DNA from: an uncultured Christensenellaceae bacterium
GTDB taxonomy: Bacteria > Bacillota > Clostridia > Christensenellales > UBA3700
NCBI GenBank assembly: GCA_910588015.1
Contig: CAJUOK010000003.1
Coordinates: 99,369-163,368 of the forward strand
Reading direction: 5' to 3'
DNA: 64,000 nt
The first letter of the stretch is position 1. Each line of letters opens with the position of its first letter. Of this stretch, positions 41,883 through 52,092 are shown piece by piece. The notes beneath the pieces are model-generated. The model searched no databases, was not told the origin of the DNA, and was given only the letters and a program-made list of their open reading frames with translations. Both the position numbers and the translations under genes were made by a program.

Positions 41883-42698
41883 ATGAAAAAATTAATAATT
41901 CTTACAATGCTACTTATGATTTTGAGCGTATGCGCGCTGTCTGCGGGCGTATGTTTTGCCGACGAGACTTCGACTTATTATTACGTCGAAAAAGACAAAG
42001 AACTCACAGTATATATATCGCCGCAGAGAACAAGCGGCATAGCGTTGCAAATCCCCGCTACTTACGCTTTTAAATACATCAAAGACGAAAACGGCGATTT
42101 CGCGGCGATAGAATACAACGGCTGTCAAGGTTACGTCTTGCTCAACGACTTCAACGTAATGTGTAAAAAAGTCGACGCCAAGTGGGGCGAAAATCCTTAT
42201 GAATATACTTTCAAAGCCCAAGACTTCGATAAGTTCAAGTCTGAAAATATCGTCGCTTATACATATAACGGCAACAGCCTTTCCGCTGTCAACAATCCCA
42301 CTCCGTCGAATCTTATAACTATCAAAAACGTCTACGGATATTTCAAAGACGGCAACCAAACGTATATCCTCGTGGACATCGCGCTAAACGTAGGCATAGG
42401 CTATGAAATGCTCAAACATTATATCAAAGCCGACGATATTCAAGGCGCTTTGGAACTTGTCAACGGCATTCCGCAAAGCGCGGGATATATTGCCCAGACA
42501 ACCCCGGACAAGCCGACCGTTCCCAGCGGAGACTCAAATTCGGGAGACAACAATACTCCCAACGTCGGCGACAATAACTCGGATACGCAGACCCCAAAAA
42601 ATTCTTTGGACAGATATATTATGATTGCCGTAATTGCCGTACTGTGCGTCGTCATAATAATACTAATTTTTGCTCCGACGAAAAAAAGACAAGGTTGA
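41883..42698 (+). CDS. Secreted, C-terminally membrane-anchored protein (271 aa)
   Basis: Signal peptide (KKLIILTMLLMILSVCALSAGVCFA), an ectodomain with SH3-like strands (EKDKELTVYISPQRTSG, DFAAIEYNGCQGYVLLNDF), a Pro/Ser/Asn linker with repeated DSNSGDNN and GDNNSDTQ motifs, and a membrane helix (YIMIAVIAVLCVVIIILIF) ending in KKRQG. Function unknown. It is a plus-strand gene inside the older prophage remnant and may be cargo or a host gene. Its overall design is like that at 23.3 kb, but the ectodomains are not similar. Confidence 0.76.
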   Translation: MKKLIILTMLLMILSVCALSAGVCFADETSTYYYVEKDKELTVYISPQRTSGIALQIPATYAFKYIKDENGDFAAIEYNGCQGYVLLNDFNVMCKKVDAKWGENPYEYTFKAQDFDKFKSENIVAYTYNGNSLSAVNNPTPSNLITIKNVYGYFKDGNQTYILVDIALNVGIGYEMLKHYIKADDIQGALELVNGIPQSAGYIAQTTPDKPTVPSGDSNSGDNNTPNVGDNNSDTQTPKNSLDRYIMIAVIAVLCVVIIILIFAPTKKRQG

Positions 42699-42711
42699 TT
42701 TAAACTTCCGT

Positions 42712-42734
42712 CGGCTCTCCGTTATGGGGAGCCG
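42712..42734. terminator. Convergent terminator
   Basis: CGGCTC and GAGCCG with a CC/GG inner step, between the convergent genes at 42698 and 42737. The T tract is short on both strands. Confidence 0.6.
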
Positions 42735-42736
42735 AT

Positions 42737-43300
42737 TTACATTGACGCAACTCCGCTCGCGCCGTCGGCGCTAAAACTCATATACCCGTCGCGCAAATTC
42801 AATCTGTCGGCAAACTTAACTTTTTTGTCTTCAACGGCTTGGCTTTTGTCTTTAAGTTGGCAATATCTGATACCTTTGACAAAAACAGGGTCTTCTGCGT
42901 AACGCTTGTCCAACCATTTTTCGTCATAACCTTTTATAATGCAATAACTTGAGAACTGCTTCAACGCGATTTCGTGCCATCTGAACACGCTTCGCAAGCA
43001 TATATTCAAGGCGTCAGCGATTTCTTCAAAGCTTTTACGCTGTAAATACCTCAACTCCAAAACTCTTCTGCTGTTTGGTTTCAACGCGCCGAGAGCGTTG
43101 TCAACTATGACTTTTGCGTTTATCAACAGTTCTTTGCGAGCGTTGTTCGCCATCATTTTGTTCATCAAATCCAACGCGTTGCCTTGATAAGAAAAACTGC
43201 CGAGCGCTATTTGCATATTGCTTCTGTCAATGCACTTGACCACAAGCGGCAAAGCGTTGTAAGTCGCCAGCAAACTCTTTGACCATAAATCTTGATGCAT
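42737..43300 (-). CDS. Sigma-70 region 4-like prophage regulator (187 aa)
   Basis: LKPNSRRVLELRYLQRKSFEEIADALNICLRSVFRWHEIALKQF is a region 4 helix-turn-helix. The N-terminal 80 residues are helical and unknown, and the C-terminal tail is of low similarity to anything I know. Such regulators commonly switch on late phage genes, and it sits upstream of terL in the older remnant. GGGAGGTGATTTTTT precedes the ATG. Confidence 0.78.
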   Translation of the reverse strand: MHQDLWSKSLLATYNALPLVVKCIDRSNMQIALGSFSYQGNALDLMNKMMANNARKELLINAKVIVDNALGALKPNSRRVLELRYLQRKSFEEIADALNICLRSVFRWHEIALKQFSSYCIIKGYDEKWLDKRYAEDPVFVKGIRYCQLKDKSQAVEDKKVKFADRLNLRDGYMSFSADGASGVASM

Positions 43301-43409
43301 AAAAAATCACCTCCCTGTTTCCCAGCTCCGTCGTCGGATTTGGGCGTTCATCTTAATATTCTCAACATACGGCTAACCTTATTTTGACTTATTTCGCCGC
43401 AACACCCAA

Positions 43410-43471
43410 ATTATAAGACACAAATTTTCCCAAATGCAATCTTTTATGACACATTTTTGAACATTTGTTCG
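43410..43471 (-). promoter_or_regulatory. Promoter and LexA-type box upstream of the prophage regulator
   Basis: On the minus strand TTGCAT (43439-43434), 18 bases, TATAAT (43415-43410). GAACATTTGTTCG with a leading T (43458-43471) matches the Gram-positive LexA box except the first base and lies just upstream of -35. The box could also serve the plus-strand gene at 43.6 kb. Confidence 0.6.
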
Positions 43472-43605
43472 TAAAATTAATTTGATTAAGATATTTATCG
43501 TCTATATGGGATATTTTTTGGACTTTGTTATAATCTTGAATAATTAAATTTAAGGATTTCGACGTAAGCGTATTCTTAAAACCTTAACTGTTATTAAAAT
43601 GTATC

Positions 43606-43634
43606 TTGACATAGTATTTTCTTAATGATAATAT
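43606..43634 (+). promoter_or_regulatory. Promoter of the GH95-like gene
   Basis: TTGACA (43606-43611), 17 bases, TAATAT (43629-43634), about 42 bases before the ATG. Confidence 0.75.
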
Positions 43635-43675
43635 ATTTATATAATTTTATTTATTTATATAAATTGGTGGAAGTT

Positions 43676-46339
43676 ATGAAAAAAAACATTTTTAAATTCT
43701 TTTGCGCATCAATATTGGCTATATCTTTGGCTGTCTGCGCAACGGCGTGCAATTCAAAAGACAACACAAACTTTTCTCAATACTCAAAAAGGTCTTATTC
43801 CACAACTTTCTCCGTGTTGTCGGACAAAAGAAACCCGTCAAGCAATTGGCGCGAAGGTATGGTGTCGGGCAACGGACTACAAGGCTTTGTTACAAGCGGA
43901 GCTCCGTATAACGACACTTTGATTTATCAAAACATTCACTTTGTTTTGCCAAACAAAAACGCGAGAGAAAATCCAGTTTCTTATCAAGACCTGGATTACG
44001 TCAGACAAAGCATAGTCAACGGCGAGGACATTGTCGACAATCAAAGTTACGACGACGTATATACATATCACGCGGGCGCTACTTTGAGAATAAAACAAAA
44101 TCAACCGTCGTCGCCTAGCGATTACCAACGCTTTACCGACTATACGACGGCTTGCGTAGGCGTAAAATATAGCGATATAAACGGCAAGTGGGAAAGATTA
44201 AGCTTTACATCCCAATGCGACAACGTTTCAATAAGCAAGATTTCTTCGTCGGACGCCGGAGTCAAAATCAACGCTACTCTGTCTATGGACAATATATCGA
44301 GTATGGCGAATTTCGGCAAGGGCAACGAAGTCGACTTGCGTTATAAAAAATTCGTCGACAATGACGCTACGGCTTTAACTTTCGTCGCGCATTATCCAAA
44401 CTATGAAAACAGCGAACTCAAAAACGGCGGCTACTCCACCGTTTGCTATGTTATATGCGAAGGCGGAGAAAAAAAGCGCGTTGCTTCGACAATGCCGAGC
44501 GAAGAGCAATACGTCGGAGACGACAATCCTGCCATATCGATAAAGAATGCCGACAGCGTGTATATAATAAGCATATCCGACCGTACTCACAGTATGGGTA
44601 ATTACGATGATTTCGACAGCGCCACCGACTTCGAGCTTTCCGACAATCTTTACGAAACGGCAAGTTACGTGGCGCAAAAATATACCGTCGACGGCAAATT
44701 CGACTTCGATAAGGCTCTCAAAAATCACACCGATATTTTTACTCCGCAATTCAACGCCGTTTCATTGGATTTGGGCGCCGATACCGGCATTTCCAACGGC
44801 GAGCTTCTCAAAAGCGTAAGATACGAAAAAACACTTTCCAACACTCTCGCCGAACGCGCCTATTATGCGGGAAGATATGCGTATCTGTGCTGTTCGGGAG
44901 TGTCCACAAGCAGACTTTACGGTATGTGGACGGGAGAATGGAACGCTGCTTGGGGCTCGAAATACACTATGGACGCCAACGTTAATTTGCAGACGTCCTC
45001 TATGAACACCGGCAATATAGCGTCTTCCCCCGTCGGTTACGTCAACTTTATTTTGAGGCAAGTACCCGATTGGGAAGACAACGCTTACGCAACTCACGGT
45101 ATGAGAAACGCGCTTCAAGCGCCTGTCAATTCCGACGGAGACAGAGCAATATTTACCGAAAGCTGCTATCCCTATCCTTTTAGATATTGGAACGCAGGCA
45201 CAAGCTGGATGTTGCAACCTCTATACGAAACTATACTTTGTTACGGCGACCTTAAGGTGCCGATATGCGACGAATTCGACCTTGACAAACTGAAATCTGC
45301 GCTGTCGACTACCGACACGCCGCTGACTGACGAAAAGGTCGACGCTTTGAAAAGCAGAGGTTACTTGATGCTCAAAGAAGATATACTTTATCCCCTGCTT
45401 ATCAAATCCGCAAACTATTGGGAACAGCTTATGACGCCCGAATACTATACGGACGCCGACGGATATATTAGATATAAAAAAGGCAAAACTTCCCTTTCGA
45501 ACGGCGAAACTTACTGCATAATTCCGTCATACTCGCCAGAGAATAATCCTTCCAACTATCCCAGTCCGTCTTGCGCCAACTCGGCAATAGATATTTCCGC
45601 TTGCAACAGCAATATTCAAATGCTGTTGGATATAGCAAAAGACGTAGCTCCGCAAGACGATATGACAAAATGGAAGCAACTGCAAAGCAATTTGCCAAAA
45701 CTCATCTACGACAAGGACGGCTCGCTCAAAGAATGGGCAAGCTACTCTTTCACCGAAAACAATACTCACAGACACTTGAGCCATCTTTACTGCGCTTGGC
45801 CTCTGTTTGATACAAGATACGACGAAGACTTAAATAAAGCCGCTGTACTTGCCGTCAACAACAGAGAAAGCGAAAACGAAGCCAGTCACGCGCTTATACA
45901 TCGCACGTTGATAGCGGCGCGTCTCAAAGACAGACAAAGCGCAACTCAAGCAATGGCAGGTCTTATGAACTCGATGATATACTACGATTCGCTTATGACA
46001 AATCACCATACCAACAGAAACAGCGGATATTGCACCGATTACAGCATAGGCTATTTGGGTATGGTCAACGAATGCCTCGTCTTTTCCAACAAGGGCGAAG
46101 TCGAACTACTCCCCTGTCTGCCGACAAGCGGATTTGACAAAGGTCGCTTGAGCGGATTGAGACTCCGTACACAAGCCACTTTGACATATATGGAGTGGGA
46201 CGTCAACGCCGGAACGTTAAAGGCAACCGTAGTATCCGACATAGACCAAACAATCAAATTTGCTTGCGGACTTTCCAACGAAACAAAAACCGTAGACTTG
46301 AAAAAAGGAAAAGAAATGAAAATAAAATTTTCGATATAA
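43676..46339 (+). CDS. GH95-like glycoside hydrolase lipoprotein
   Basis: An 887-residue protein. N-terminal lipoprotein-type signal (KKNIFKFFCASILAISLAVCATAC). The catalytic (alpha/alpha)6 region contains RLYGMWTGEWNAAWGSKYTMD, and HRHLSHLYCAWP and YSPENNP near residues 665 and 600 are the family landmarks; the early SSNWREGMVSGNGLQGFVTSG is the N-terminal beta domain. GH95 enzymes remove alpha-L-fucose or alpha-L-galactose from glycans. The lipoprotein signal places it at the cell surface. GGTGGAAGTT precedes the ATG. No sugar transporter is nearby. Family is fairly sure, substrate is not. Confidence 0.82.
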   Translation: MKKNIFKFFCASILAISLAVCATACNSKDNTNFSQYSKRSYSTTFSVLSDKRNPSSNWREGMVSGNGLQGFVTSGAPYNDTLIYQNIHFVLPNKNARENPVSYQDLDYVRQSIVNGEDIVDNQSYDDVYTYHAGATLRIKQNQPSSPSDYQRFTDYTTACVGVKYSDINGKWERLSFTSQCDNVSISKISSSDAGVKINATLSMDNISSMANFGKGNEVDLRYKKFVDNDATALTFVAHYPNYENSELKNGGYSTVCYVICEGGEKKRVASTMPSEEQYVGDDNPAISIKNADSVYIISISDRTHSMGNYDDFDSATDFELSDNLYETASYVAQKYTVDGKFDFDKALKNHTDIFTPQFNAVSLDLGADTGISNGELLKSVRYEKTLSNTLAERAYYAGRYAYLCCSGVSTSRLYGMWTGEWNAAWGSKYTMDANVNLQTSSMNTGNIASSPVGYVNFILRQVPDWEDNAYATHGMRNALQAPVNSDGDRAIFTESCYPYPFRYWNAGTSWMLQPLYETILCYGDLKVPICDEFDLDKLKSALSTTDTPLTDEKVDALKSRGYLMLKEDILYPLLIKSANYWEQLMTPEYYTDADGYIRYKKGKTSLSNGETYCIIPSYSPENNPSNYPSPSCANSAIDISACNSNIQMLLDIAKDVAPQDDMTKWKQLQSNLPKLIYDKDGSLKEWASYSFTENNTHRHLSHLYCAWPLFDTRYDEDLNKAAVLAVNNRESENEASHALIHRTLIAARLKDRQSATQAMAGLMNSMIYYDSLMTNHHTNRNSGYCTDYSIGYLGMVNECLVFSNKGEVELLPCLPTSGFDKGRLSGLRLRTQATLTYMEWDVNAGTLKATVVSDIDQTIKFACGLSNETKTVDLKKGKEMKIKFSI

Positions 46340-46355
46340 TTGGTTTTCAAACGCA

Positions 46356-46390
46356 AGAGACAGGAAAAAATCCTGTCTCTTTTTTATTTT
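46356..46390 (+). terminator. Terminator after the GH95-like gene
   Basis: AGAGACAGGA and TCCTGTCTCT around AAAAA, then TTTTTATTTT. Confidence 0.88.
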
Positions 46391-46413
46391 ATACTTATAA
46401 TCATCTATAAAAT

Positions 46414-48891
46414 TTAAATTATATTATGTCTCTTTGCGTCTCCCACCGTCATAACGTTCATATCTTTTGCCGTGGTCTTAATTATATTCTTGCCTTTGTT
46501 GGTGCGCTCGTCAATAGGAATCTGCTCGGTATTAATACTGCGCACTTCTCCTCCCGGGAATACCAATGCAAAATCGTAAGGCGTAGTCACAAGGTCGGCG
46601 TATACGCATTCTCCCGATTTGGAATCGCTCAATTTTACGCCCTTTGACATTCTCATTCTCGGTTCTATGCAACCGAGTATTACTCTCTTTGCAAAACCGC
46701 TGTCGGATACGCTCAACACCTCTCCGCTGCCGTCGTTGTGCTGCGCAAAGATAATTCTGTCTTTTTCGTCGAGTTTCATCAACTTGACTCCGCTTGCCTT
46801 TTTACCTTGAGTAGGTATGTCGTCAAAAGAATTGAGCACCATACCTTCGGCGCTTATCGACAGCACAAAACCTCTGGCTTCTCTCGTTCCGTCGTCGAAT
46901 TCGGGAGGCGCAACCGCGCTTACCGTAACTACAAAATCGTCTTCGTCCTTAAAGGTCATAGCCGTAGTCTGCGACTTTTTGTCAAGCGAGAATTCCGAAA
47001 TATCAACGTATTTCGCCATACCCATAGAGGTTACAATCAACAATTTTTTGCCGTTGAGCTCTTGCGGAGCGAAAATCTCCAAAAGTTTATCGTCGCTGTC
47101 TAATTTGGCGATTTTATTTACGCCCATACCGCGGCTCTTCCATTTGTCTTCGCCCAATGAAGACACGGGGAAAGTAACCGCGTTGCCCTTTGACGTTATG
47201 CCGAACAAAATGCTTTCGCTGTCGGTCTTTATGACTTTTTTCGCTATATCCGAAGCCGAACAGTTGACAATGGATTTTACAGCGGTGTTATAGCCCTTTT
47301 CGGGTACGAACTTGACGTTGCCGTTGTAATGCAACACCGCAAAACCGTCGCGTTTTATTTTTGCATTGAGGTCGACCTCTACTTCGTTGAGCGAACTTTC
47401 GTGGACTATCTTGCTCAATCTCCTGTCGGGATACTTTTTCTTTATCTCCAACAATTCTTTGCGTACGACGGCGTACTGCTTAGCCTTCGAATTGGTGATA
47501 GCCGTAAGATTTGCGATTTTTTCCTTGAGTTCTTTCTGTTCCTCGAGCATTTTGTTGATGTCGAGCTTATTGAGTCTCTTGAGCGGAATATCCAACACTG
47601 CTATAGCCTGTCTTTCGCTCAATTCGAATCGCGTCATCAATCTTTCTTTGGACTCGGCGTAGGTCTTGGAATCCAGTACTATCTCCACGACCTCTCGAAC
47701 GTTATTTACGGCGATAAGCATACCTTCGAGAATATGCTCTCTCTTCTCCGCAACCTCTAGGTCGTATTTGCTTCTTCTGTATATGACTTCTCTTTGGAAT
47801 TCAACGTAATGTCTTATAATGTCCAAAAGTCCCAGTTGCATAGGACGGTTGTTGACTATCGCAGTCATATTTGCAGAAAAATTGACTTGCAAGCTCGTCT
47901 TCTTATAAAGCAAAGCTATCATAGTGTCGGCGTCGGTCTCTTTGCGCAATTTTATTACGCACCTCATACCCGTTCTGTCTGATTCGTCGACAATATCCGT
48001 TATACCGCCGAAAAGGTCTTTGTTGGTATCTCTCAAGTCGCTGATTCTTGCAAGAAGTTCAGCTTTGTTGACTTGATAAGGAATTTCCGTAACTACGATA
48101 TTCTTTTTTCCGCCGTCTTCCTCAACGTGTAATTTAGCTCTTACTATTATCTTGCCCTTACCTGTAGAATAAGCGTCGTATATACCTTGATTGGCAACAA
48201 TAATACCGCCTGTAGGAAAATCAGGCGCGGGAATATACTGCATCACCTCTTCCAAGGAGATGTTTCTGTTGTCGATATAAGCGACTATACCGTCAATGGA
48301 TTCGCTCAAAGAATGAGGGGGAATATTAGTGGCAAGTCCGACTGCGATACCGCTCGCGCCATTGACAAGCAAATTAGGCAATCTGCTTGGAAGCACAGCG
48401 GGTTCTTCGAGAGAATCGTCGAAGTTTAGCGTCATAGGAACAGTGTTTTTCTCGAGGTCTTTGAGCATTTCGAGAGCAAAAGGCGTCATTCTCGCCTCCG
48501 TATATCTCATTGCGGCGGCGCTGTCGCCGTCAACCGAACCGAAATTGCCGTGACCGTCTACAAGCAACATCTTGGTATTGAAAGGCTGCGCCAACTTGAC
48601 CATTGCTCCGTATACGGAAGAATCTCCGTGCGGATGATATTTACCAAGACAGTCGCCGACTATACGCGCCGATTTTCTATGCGGTTTGTCGGGAGTAGTC
48701 CCAAGCTCCAACATTGTGTACAATATTCTTCTCTGAACAGGTTTAAGACCGTCTTCAACTCTAGGCAGCGCTCTGTCAAGTATGACGTGCTCGCTGTAAG
48801 GCAACATAGAATTATGCATTACCTGCTCAAAAGTTCCGTCGATTATCCTCGAGTTGTCAATTATCTCTTCGCTGTCTTTCTTTTTTGCCAT
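46414..48891 (-). CDS. parC: Type II topoisomerase A subunit (ParC/GyrA)
   Basis: An 825-residue subunit: DNA breakage-reunion domain with [34 protein letters not shown], and the catalytic Tyr in [10 protein letters not shown], then a six-bladed C-terminal domain ([17 protein letters not shown] and repeats). No GyrA box (QRRGGKG) is seen, which points to topoisomerase IV or a second gyrase form. The residue equivalent to GyrA Asp87 / ParC Glu84 is Gly. It lies 127 bases downstream of the B subunit, on the same strand. Relaxes or decatenates DNA. Confidence 0.9.
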   Translation of the reverse strand: MAKKKDSEEIIDNSRIIDGTFEQVMHNSMLPYSEHVILDRALPRVEDGLKPVQRRILYTMLELGTTPDKPHRKSARIVGDCLGKYHPHGDSSVYGAMVKLAQPFNTKMLLVDGHGNFGSVDGDSAAAMRYTEARMTPFALEMLKDLEKNTVPMTLNFDDSLEEPAVLPSRLPNLLVNGASGIAVGLATNIPPHSLSESIDGIVAYIDNRNISLEEVMQYIPAPDFPTGGIIVANQGIYDAYSTGKGKIIVRAKLHVEEDGGKKNIVVTEIPYQVNKAELLARISDLRDTNKDLFGGITDIVDESDRTGMRCVIKLRKETDADTMIALLYKKTSLQVNFSANMTAIVNNRPMQLGLLDIIRHYVEFQREVIYRRSKYDLEVAEKREHILEGMLIAVNNVREVVEIVLDSKTYAESKERLMTRFELSERQAIAVLDIPLKRLNKLDINKMLEEQKELKEKIANLTAITNSKAKQYAVVRKELLEIKKKYPDRRLSKIVHESSLNEVEVDLNAKIKRDGFAVLHYNGNVKFVPEKGYNTAVKSIVNCSASDIAKKVIKTDSESILFGITSKGNAVTFPVSSLGEDKWKSRGMGVNKIAKLDSDDKLLEIFAPQELNGKKLLIVTSMGMAKYVDISEFSLDKKSQTTAMTFKDEDDFVVTVSAVAPPEFDDGTREARGFVLSISAEGMVLNSFDDIPTQGKKASGVKLMKLDEKDRIIFAQHNDGSGEVLSVSDSGFAKRVILGCIEPRMRMSKGVKLSDSKSGECVYADLVTTPYDFALVFPGGEVRSINTEQIPIDERTNKGKNIIKTTAKDMNVMTVGDAKRHNII

Positions 48892-49007
48892 ATCTTCCTT
48901 TGCTATATCTCCTCAACATATTTTTGAGGTCTTACAAAACATAATATATTATTATGCGCGCGAGTATTTTATCAATAAATATAGTTTTCAATAAATTCTA
49001 TTTTGCA

Positions 49008-49022
49008 TTGAACAATGTTCAA
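49008..49022. promoter_or_regulatory. Palindrome TTGAACAATGTTCAA (one of three)
   Basis: Perfect palindrome overlapping the stop of the B subunit gene. Two related sites, TGAACAATGTTCA (52247-52259) and TGAACAGTGTTCA (52442-52454), lie in the gap before the MurG-like gene. The form resembles operators of TetR-type regulators; the cognate regulator is not in this window. Confidence 0.55.
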
Positions 49023-51013
49023 AGCGCGTCGCTTTTGCGTTTGTTTTCCGCCTTTTTGGTAGTTTCGGCAAAAGAATCTTCTTTATTGAAGTCCGCATAC
49101 TCAAAAATATACTCTCTTCTCAAGTCCGCGCCGTCGCCCATTAGCGTAACTATAAGTCGCTCCGCCTCGGCATTGTCGTCGATAGACACCTTCATAAGCG
49201 AACGCGTCTTGGGATTCATCGTCGTCTCCCAAAGCTGCTCCGGATTCATCTCTCCCAGCCCCTTATATCTTTGAAGCGTATAGTTCTTTCCGACGTTTTG
49301 CAGAATCTTTTTAAGCTCCTCGTCGTCGTAAGCATATTGAACTTTGTTTTTTTCGGTGATTTTATAAAGAGGCGGCATACCTATATAAAGGTATCCTCCC
49401 GTTATGAGTTCCCTCATATATCTAAAGAACATCGTCATCAATATCGCTCTGATATGCGCGCCGTCTTGGTCGGCGTCGGCAAGAATTATGACTTTGTGAT
49501 ATTTGAGGTTGTTAATATTGAATTCTCTGCCGAATCCCGTGCCCAAGGCGTTGATTATAAGCTTTATTTCGTCGTTTTTGAGAATATCTTCGATTTTTTT
49601 CTTCTCAACGTTGAGCGGTTTGCCTCTCAACGGCAAAATAGCTTGCGTAGCTCTGTCTCTTCCCTGTTTTGCGCTGCCGCCGGCGCTGTCGCCCTCTACG
49701 ATAAACAATTCGTTTTGCTCGGGCTTTCTTCCCGTACAGTTCGCCATCTTGCCTATAAGCGCCGAGGAGGTCATATTATTGAGGTTACGCGCAACGCTCT
49801 TTGCCTTTGCCGCGCTCTCTCTGGCTTTTGCGGCAACCCTAGCCTTTTCGTAAATAGCGTCTATTACGTCCTTTTTTGCCTTGTTGAGATAGTCTTTTAT
49901 ACCGTCTGTCAACAAATTCTCAACAATGTTCTTTACCTCGGGATTACCAAGCTTTGTTTTCGTCTGACCTTCGAACTGCATATTTTGCATTTTTACGGTC
50001 AAAACGGCTGTCAATCCCTCTCTATAGTCTTCTCCGCTGAAATTAGCCTGTTTCTCTTTGATAATATTCTTTGCTCTGCCAAAATCGTTCAGCGCCCTTG
50101 TCAAAGCCGATTTAAAGCCCGTCTCGTGCGTACCGCCTTCGGTAGTAGGTATATCGTTGACGTAAGAGAACAAACTCTCAGAATAGGTGTCCGTATGCTG
50201 AAAAGCCAATTCCACAACGAACTTGTCCTGTTTTTTCTCAACGTATACGGGCGGATTGTATTTTGCCGTCTTTCCCTCGTTTAAGTGCAACACAAAGTCG
50301 CTTATGCCGCCGTCGTAACAGAATTTACGCACTTTTGCTCTGCCGCTTTCTCCGACGACGCGATTGTCAGTCAAAGTAAACTTTACGCCGCCGTTGAGAA
50401 ATGCAAGTTCTTTAAGTCTTTTTGCTATCGTATCAAAAGAAAATTCTTCGTGACCGAATACTCTAACGTCGGGTTTGAACGTGACTTTCGTGCCTTTGAG
50501 TTTGGAATCGCAAGGCATAGAAACCAAATCCTGAACTTTTTTGCCGCTGGCAATTTCGCCGTTGGGAAGTTCGACGGAGCGGAACTTCATATTATACTGC
50601 GTGCCTTTTTTATATACGTCCACGCTCAGCCATTCGGACAGCGCGTTGGTAACCGACGCGCCTACGCCGTGCAAACCGCCCGAAACGGTGTAGTTCTTAT
50701 TGCTGAACTTTCCGCCCGCGTGCAACGTCGTAAACACCAATTCCACCGCGGGAATCTTCTCAATAGGGTGAATATCTACGGGAATGCCTCTGCCGTGGTC
50801 GGTCACGCTGATGCTGTTGTCGGCGAATATCTCAATCTCTATGGAATTGCCGTGCCCGTTGAGCACTTCGTCCATACCGTTGTCGACGATTTCCCAAAGT
50901 ATGTGGTGCATACCTTTTGCGCCCGTCGTGCCTATATACATACCCGGTCTTTTGCGCACTGCGTCCAGCCCTTTAAGGACGGCTATATCTTTTGCTCCGT
51001 ATTCTCTGTCCAT
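49019..51013 (-). CDS. parE: Type II topoisomerase B subunit (ParE/GyrB)
   Basis: A 664-residue ATPase subunit. DNGMDEVLNGHG and DHGRGIPVDIHP form the GHKL ATP site, GGLHGVGASVTNALS follows, and the TOPRIM domain has EGDSAGGSAKQGRD and LADADQDGAHI. The domain order and length match ParE/GyrB. Encoded 127 bases upstream of the A subunit gene. AGGAGAAGA precedes the ATG. Confidence 0.92.
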   Translation of the reverse strand: MDREYGAKDIAVLKGLDAVRKRPGMYIGTTGAKGMHHILWEIVDNGMDEVLNGHGNSIEIEIFADNSISVTDHGRGIPVDIHPIEKIPAVELVFTTLHAGGKFSNKNYTVSGGLHGVGASVTNALSEWLSVDVYKKGTQYNMKFRSVELPNGEIASGKKVQDLVSMPCDSKLKGTKVTFKPDVRVFGHEEFSFDTIAKRLKELAFLNGGVKFTLTDNRVVGESGRAKVRKFCYDGGISDFVLHLNEGKTAKYNPPVYVEKKQDKFVVELAFQHTDTYSESLFSYVNDIPTTEGGTHETGFKSALTRALNDFGRAKNIIKEKQANFSGEDYREGLTAVLTVKMQNMQFEGQTKTKLGNPEVKNIVENLLTDGIKDYLNKAKKDVIDAIYEKARVAAKARESAAKAKSVARNLNNMTSSALIGKMANCTGRKPEQNELFIVEGDSAGGSAKQGRDRATQAILPLRGKPLNVEKKKIEDILKNDEIKLIINALGTGFGREFNINNLKYHKVIILADADQDGAHIRAILMTMFFRYMRELITGGYLYIGMPPLYKITEKNKVQYAYDDEELKKILQNVGKNYTLQRYKGLGEMNPEQLWETTMNPKTRSLMKVSIDDNAEAERLIVTLMGDGADLRREYIFEYADFNKEDSFAETTKKAENKRKSDAL

Positions 51014-51069
51014 TCTTCTCCTATGCAGCCTATCTCAAACTTGTCGCTAAATATTATATATTTATCGCG

Positions 51070-52092
51070 TTAGTTAGCAGCAACGAGTTGCGGTTCTCTT
51101 TCTCCTGCCGAGCTCAGCTCTTGCGCAATATCCGCAACAATCTCGTCTTGAGCGTTTCCTCCGCTCTTTTTCGCCGTCAATTCGTCAAGCCATTCGGACA
51201 CGTCGGAATACACTTCGTCTTTATTAAGCTCGTTGACTATTTCGTGACGCGCGTCTGCATACAGCTTGATTTTGACGTCTTCTACGCCTACGTTTTTATA
51301 CAAATCGAAGAGTTTGCTGACGAGTTTTCCCATTTTCCCGACGGGGTCTTTATCGCCCGATAATATATAAATAGGCAGTTTCTTGTCTATAGCTTCAAGT
51401 CTTTCGGGCTCGTATATTCTGCAAAGTCCGTCAAAAAAGTTCTTATAAAAGCCCACCGACATTGTGTAATTGCAATACTTGTCGGCATTATATTTTTCGC
51501 ACGCGTCCGCATTTCTGTTAAGCCAAGCGTTTTGTCTTTTTTCTTTTTTGAAAGGCTTTTCGTACGCTCCGAACGTCATATTTTTAATAAAATCCGCGCT
51601 CTTGTCTTTGCCGTACAACTTAAATTGCGTATTTGCGACAAATCTGCCTATTTTCGGCTCTATACCGCTCATATTTGCCGAACCGCTCAAAATACAGCCG
51701 TCTATATTCGCCGAATTTTGCTGAATATAGCCTTGCGCCAAAAAGGAGCCGTATGAGTGCGCGAAAATATAAAGCGGCAATCCAGGATATCTCTCTTTTA
51801 AATATGCGGTGATGACCTTTTCGTCGTCAATCGTATCAAAATATGTGTGACCGAAAGGCACTTTGCCCAAAAAATCTGCGCCCGCCGTACGTCCGTGACC
51901 TCTGTGGTCGTCGCCCGCTACTACGTAGCCTTTGGAATTGAGGTAATAAGCAAATTCCTCATATCTGTCGATATGCTCTACCATTCCGTGAAAAATCTGC
52001 ACGATGCCTTTGGGAGCGCAATCGGGTTCCCAAATCGACATCACGACTTGATAATCGTCGAATCCTTTAATCGTTTTTTCTATCTTTTCCAT
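51070..52092 (-). CDS. Alpha/beta hydrolase, monoglyceride lipase/lysophospholipase type
   Basis: A 340-residue enzyme. IFHGMVEHIDRYEEFAYYL and VVAGDDHRGHGRT are typical of monoglyceride lipases; the nucleophile elbow is FAHSYGSFLA, i.e. Ser in an A-H-S-Y-G box rather than G-x-S-x-G. Later SGDKDPVGKMG holds the acid and DARHEIVNEL the His. Hydrolyses monoacyl lipids, in the cytoplasm or at the membrane face. Long acidic C-terminal tail of unknown role. Confidence 0.85.
   Translation of the reverse strand: MEKIEKTIKGFDDYQVVMSIWEPDCAPKGIVQIFHGMVEHIDRYEEFAYYLNSKGYVVAGDDHRGHGRTAGADFLGKVPFGHTYFDTIDDEKVITAYLKERYPGLPLYIFAHSYGSFLAQGYIQQNSANIDGCILSGSANMSGIEPKIGRFVANTQFKLYGKDKSADFIKNMTFGAYEKPFKKEKRQNAWLNRNADACEKYNADKYCNYTMSVGFYKNFFDGLCRIYEPERLEAIDKKLPIYILSGDKDPVGKMGKLVSKLFDLYKNVGVEDVKIKLYADARHEIVNELNKDEVYSDVSEWLDELTAKKSGGNAQDEIVADIAQELSSAGEREPQLVAAN

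Noticed and set aside
46414..51013. Calling the topoisomerase pair gyrA/gyrB
   Set aside because: No GyrA box (QRRGGKG) is seen and the B-then-A order with a 127-base gap fits ParE-ParC; gyrase cannot be fully excluded without the rest of the genome.
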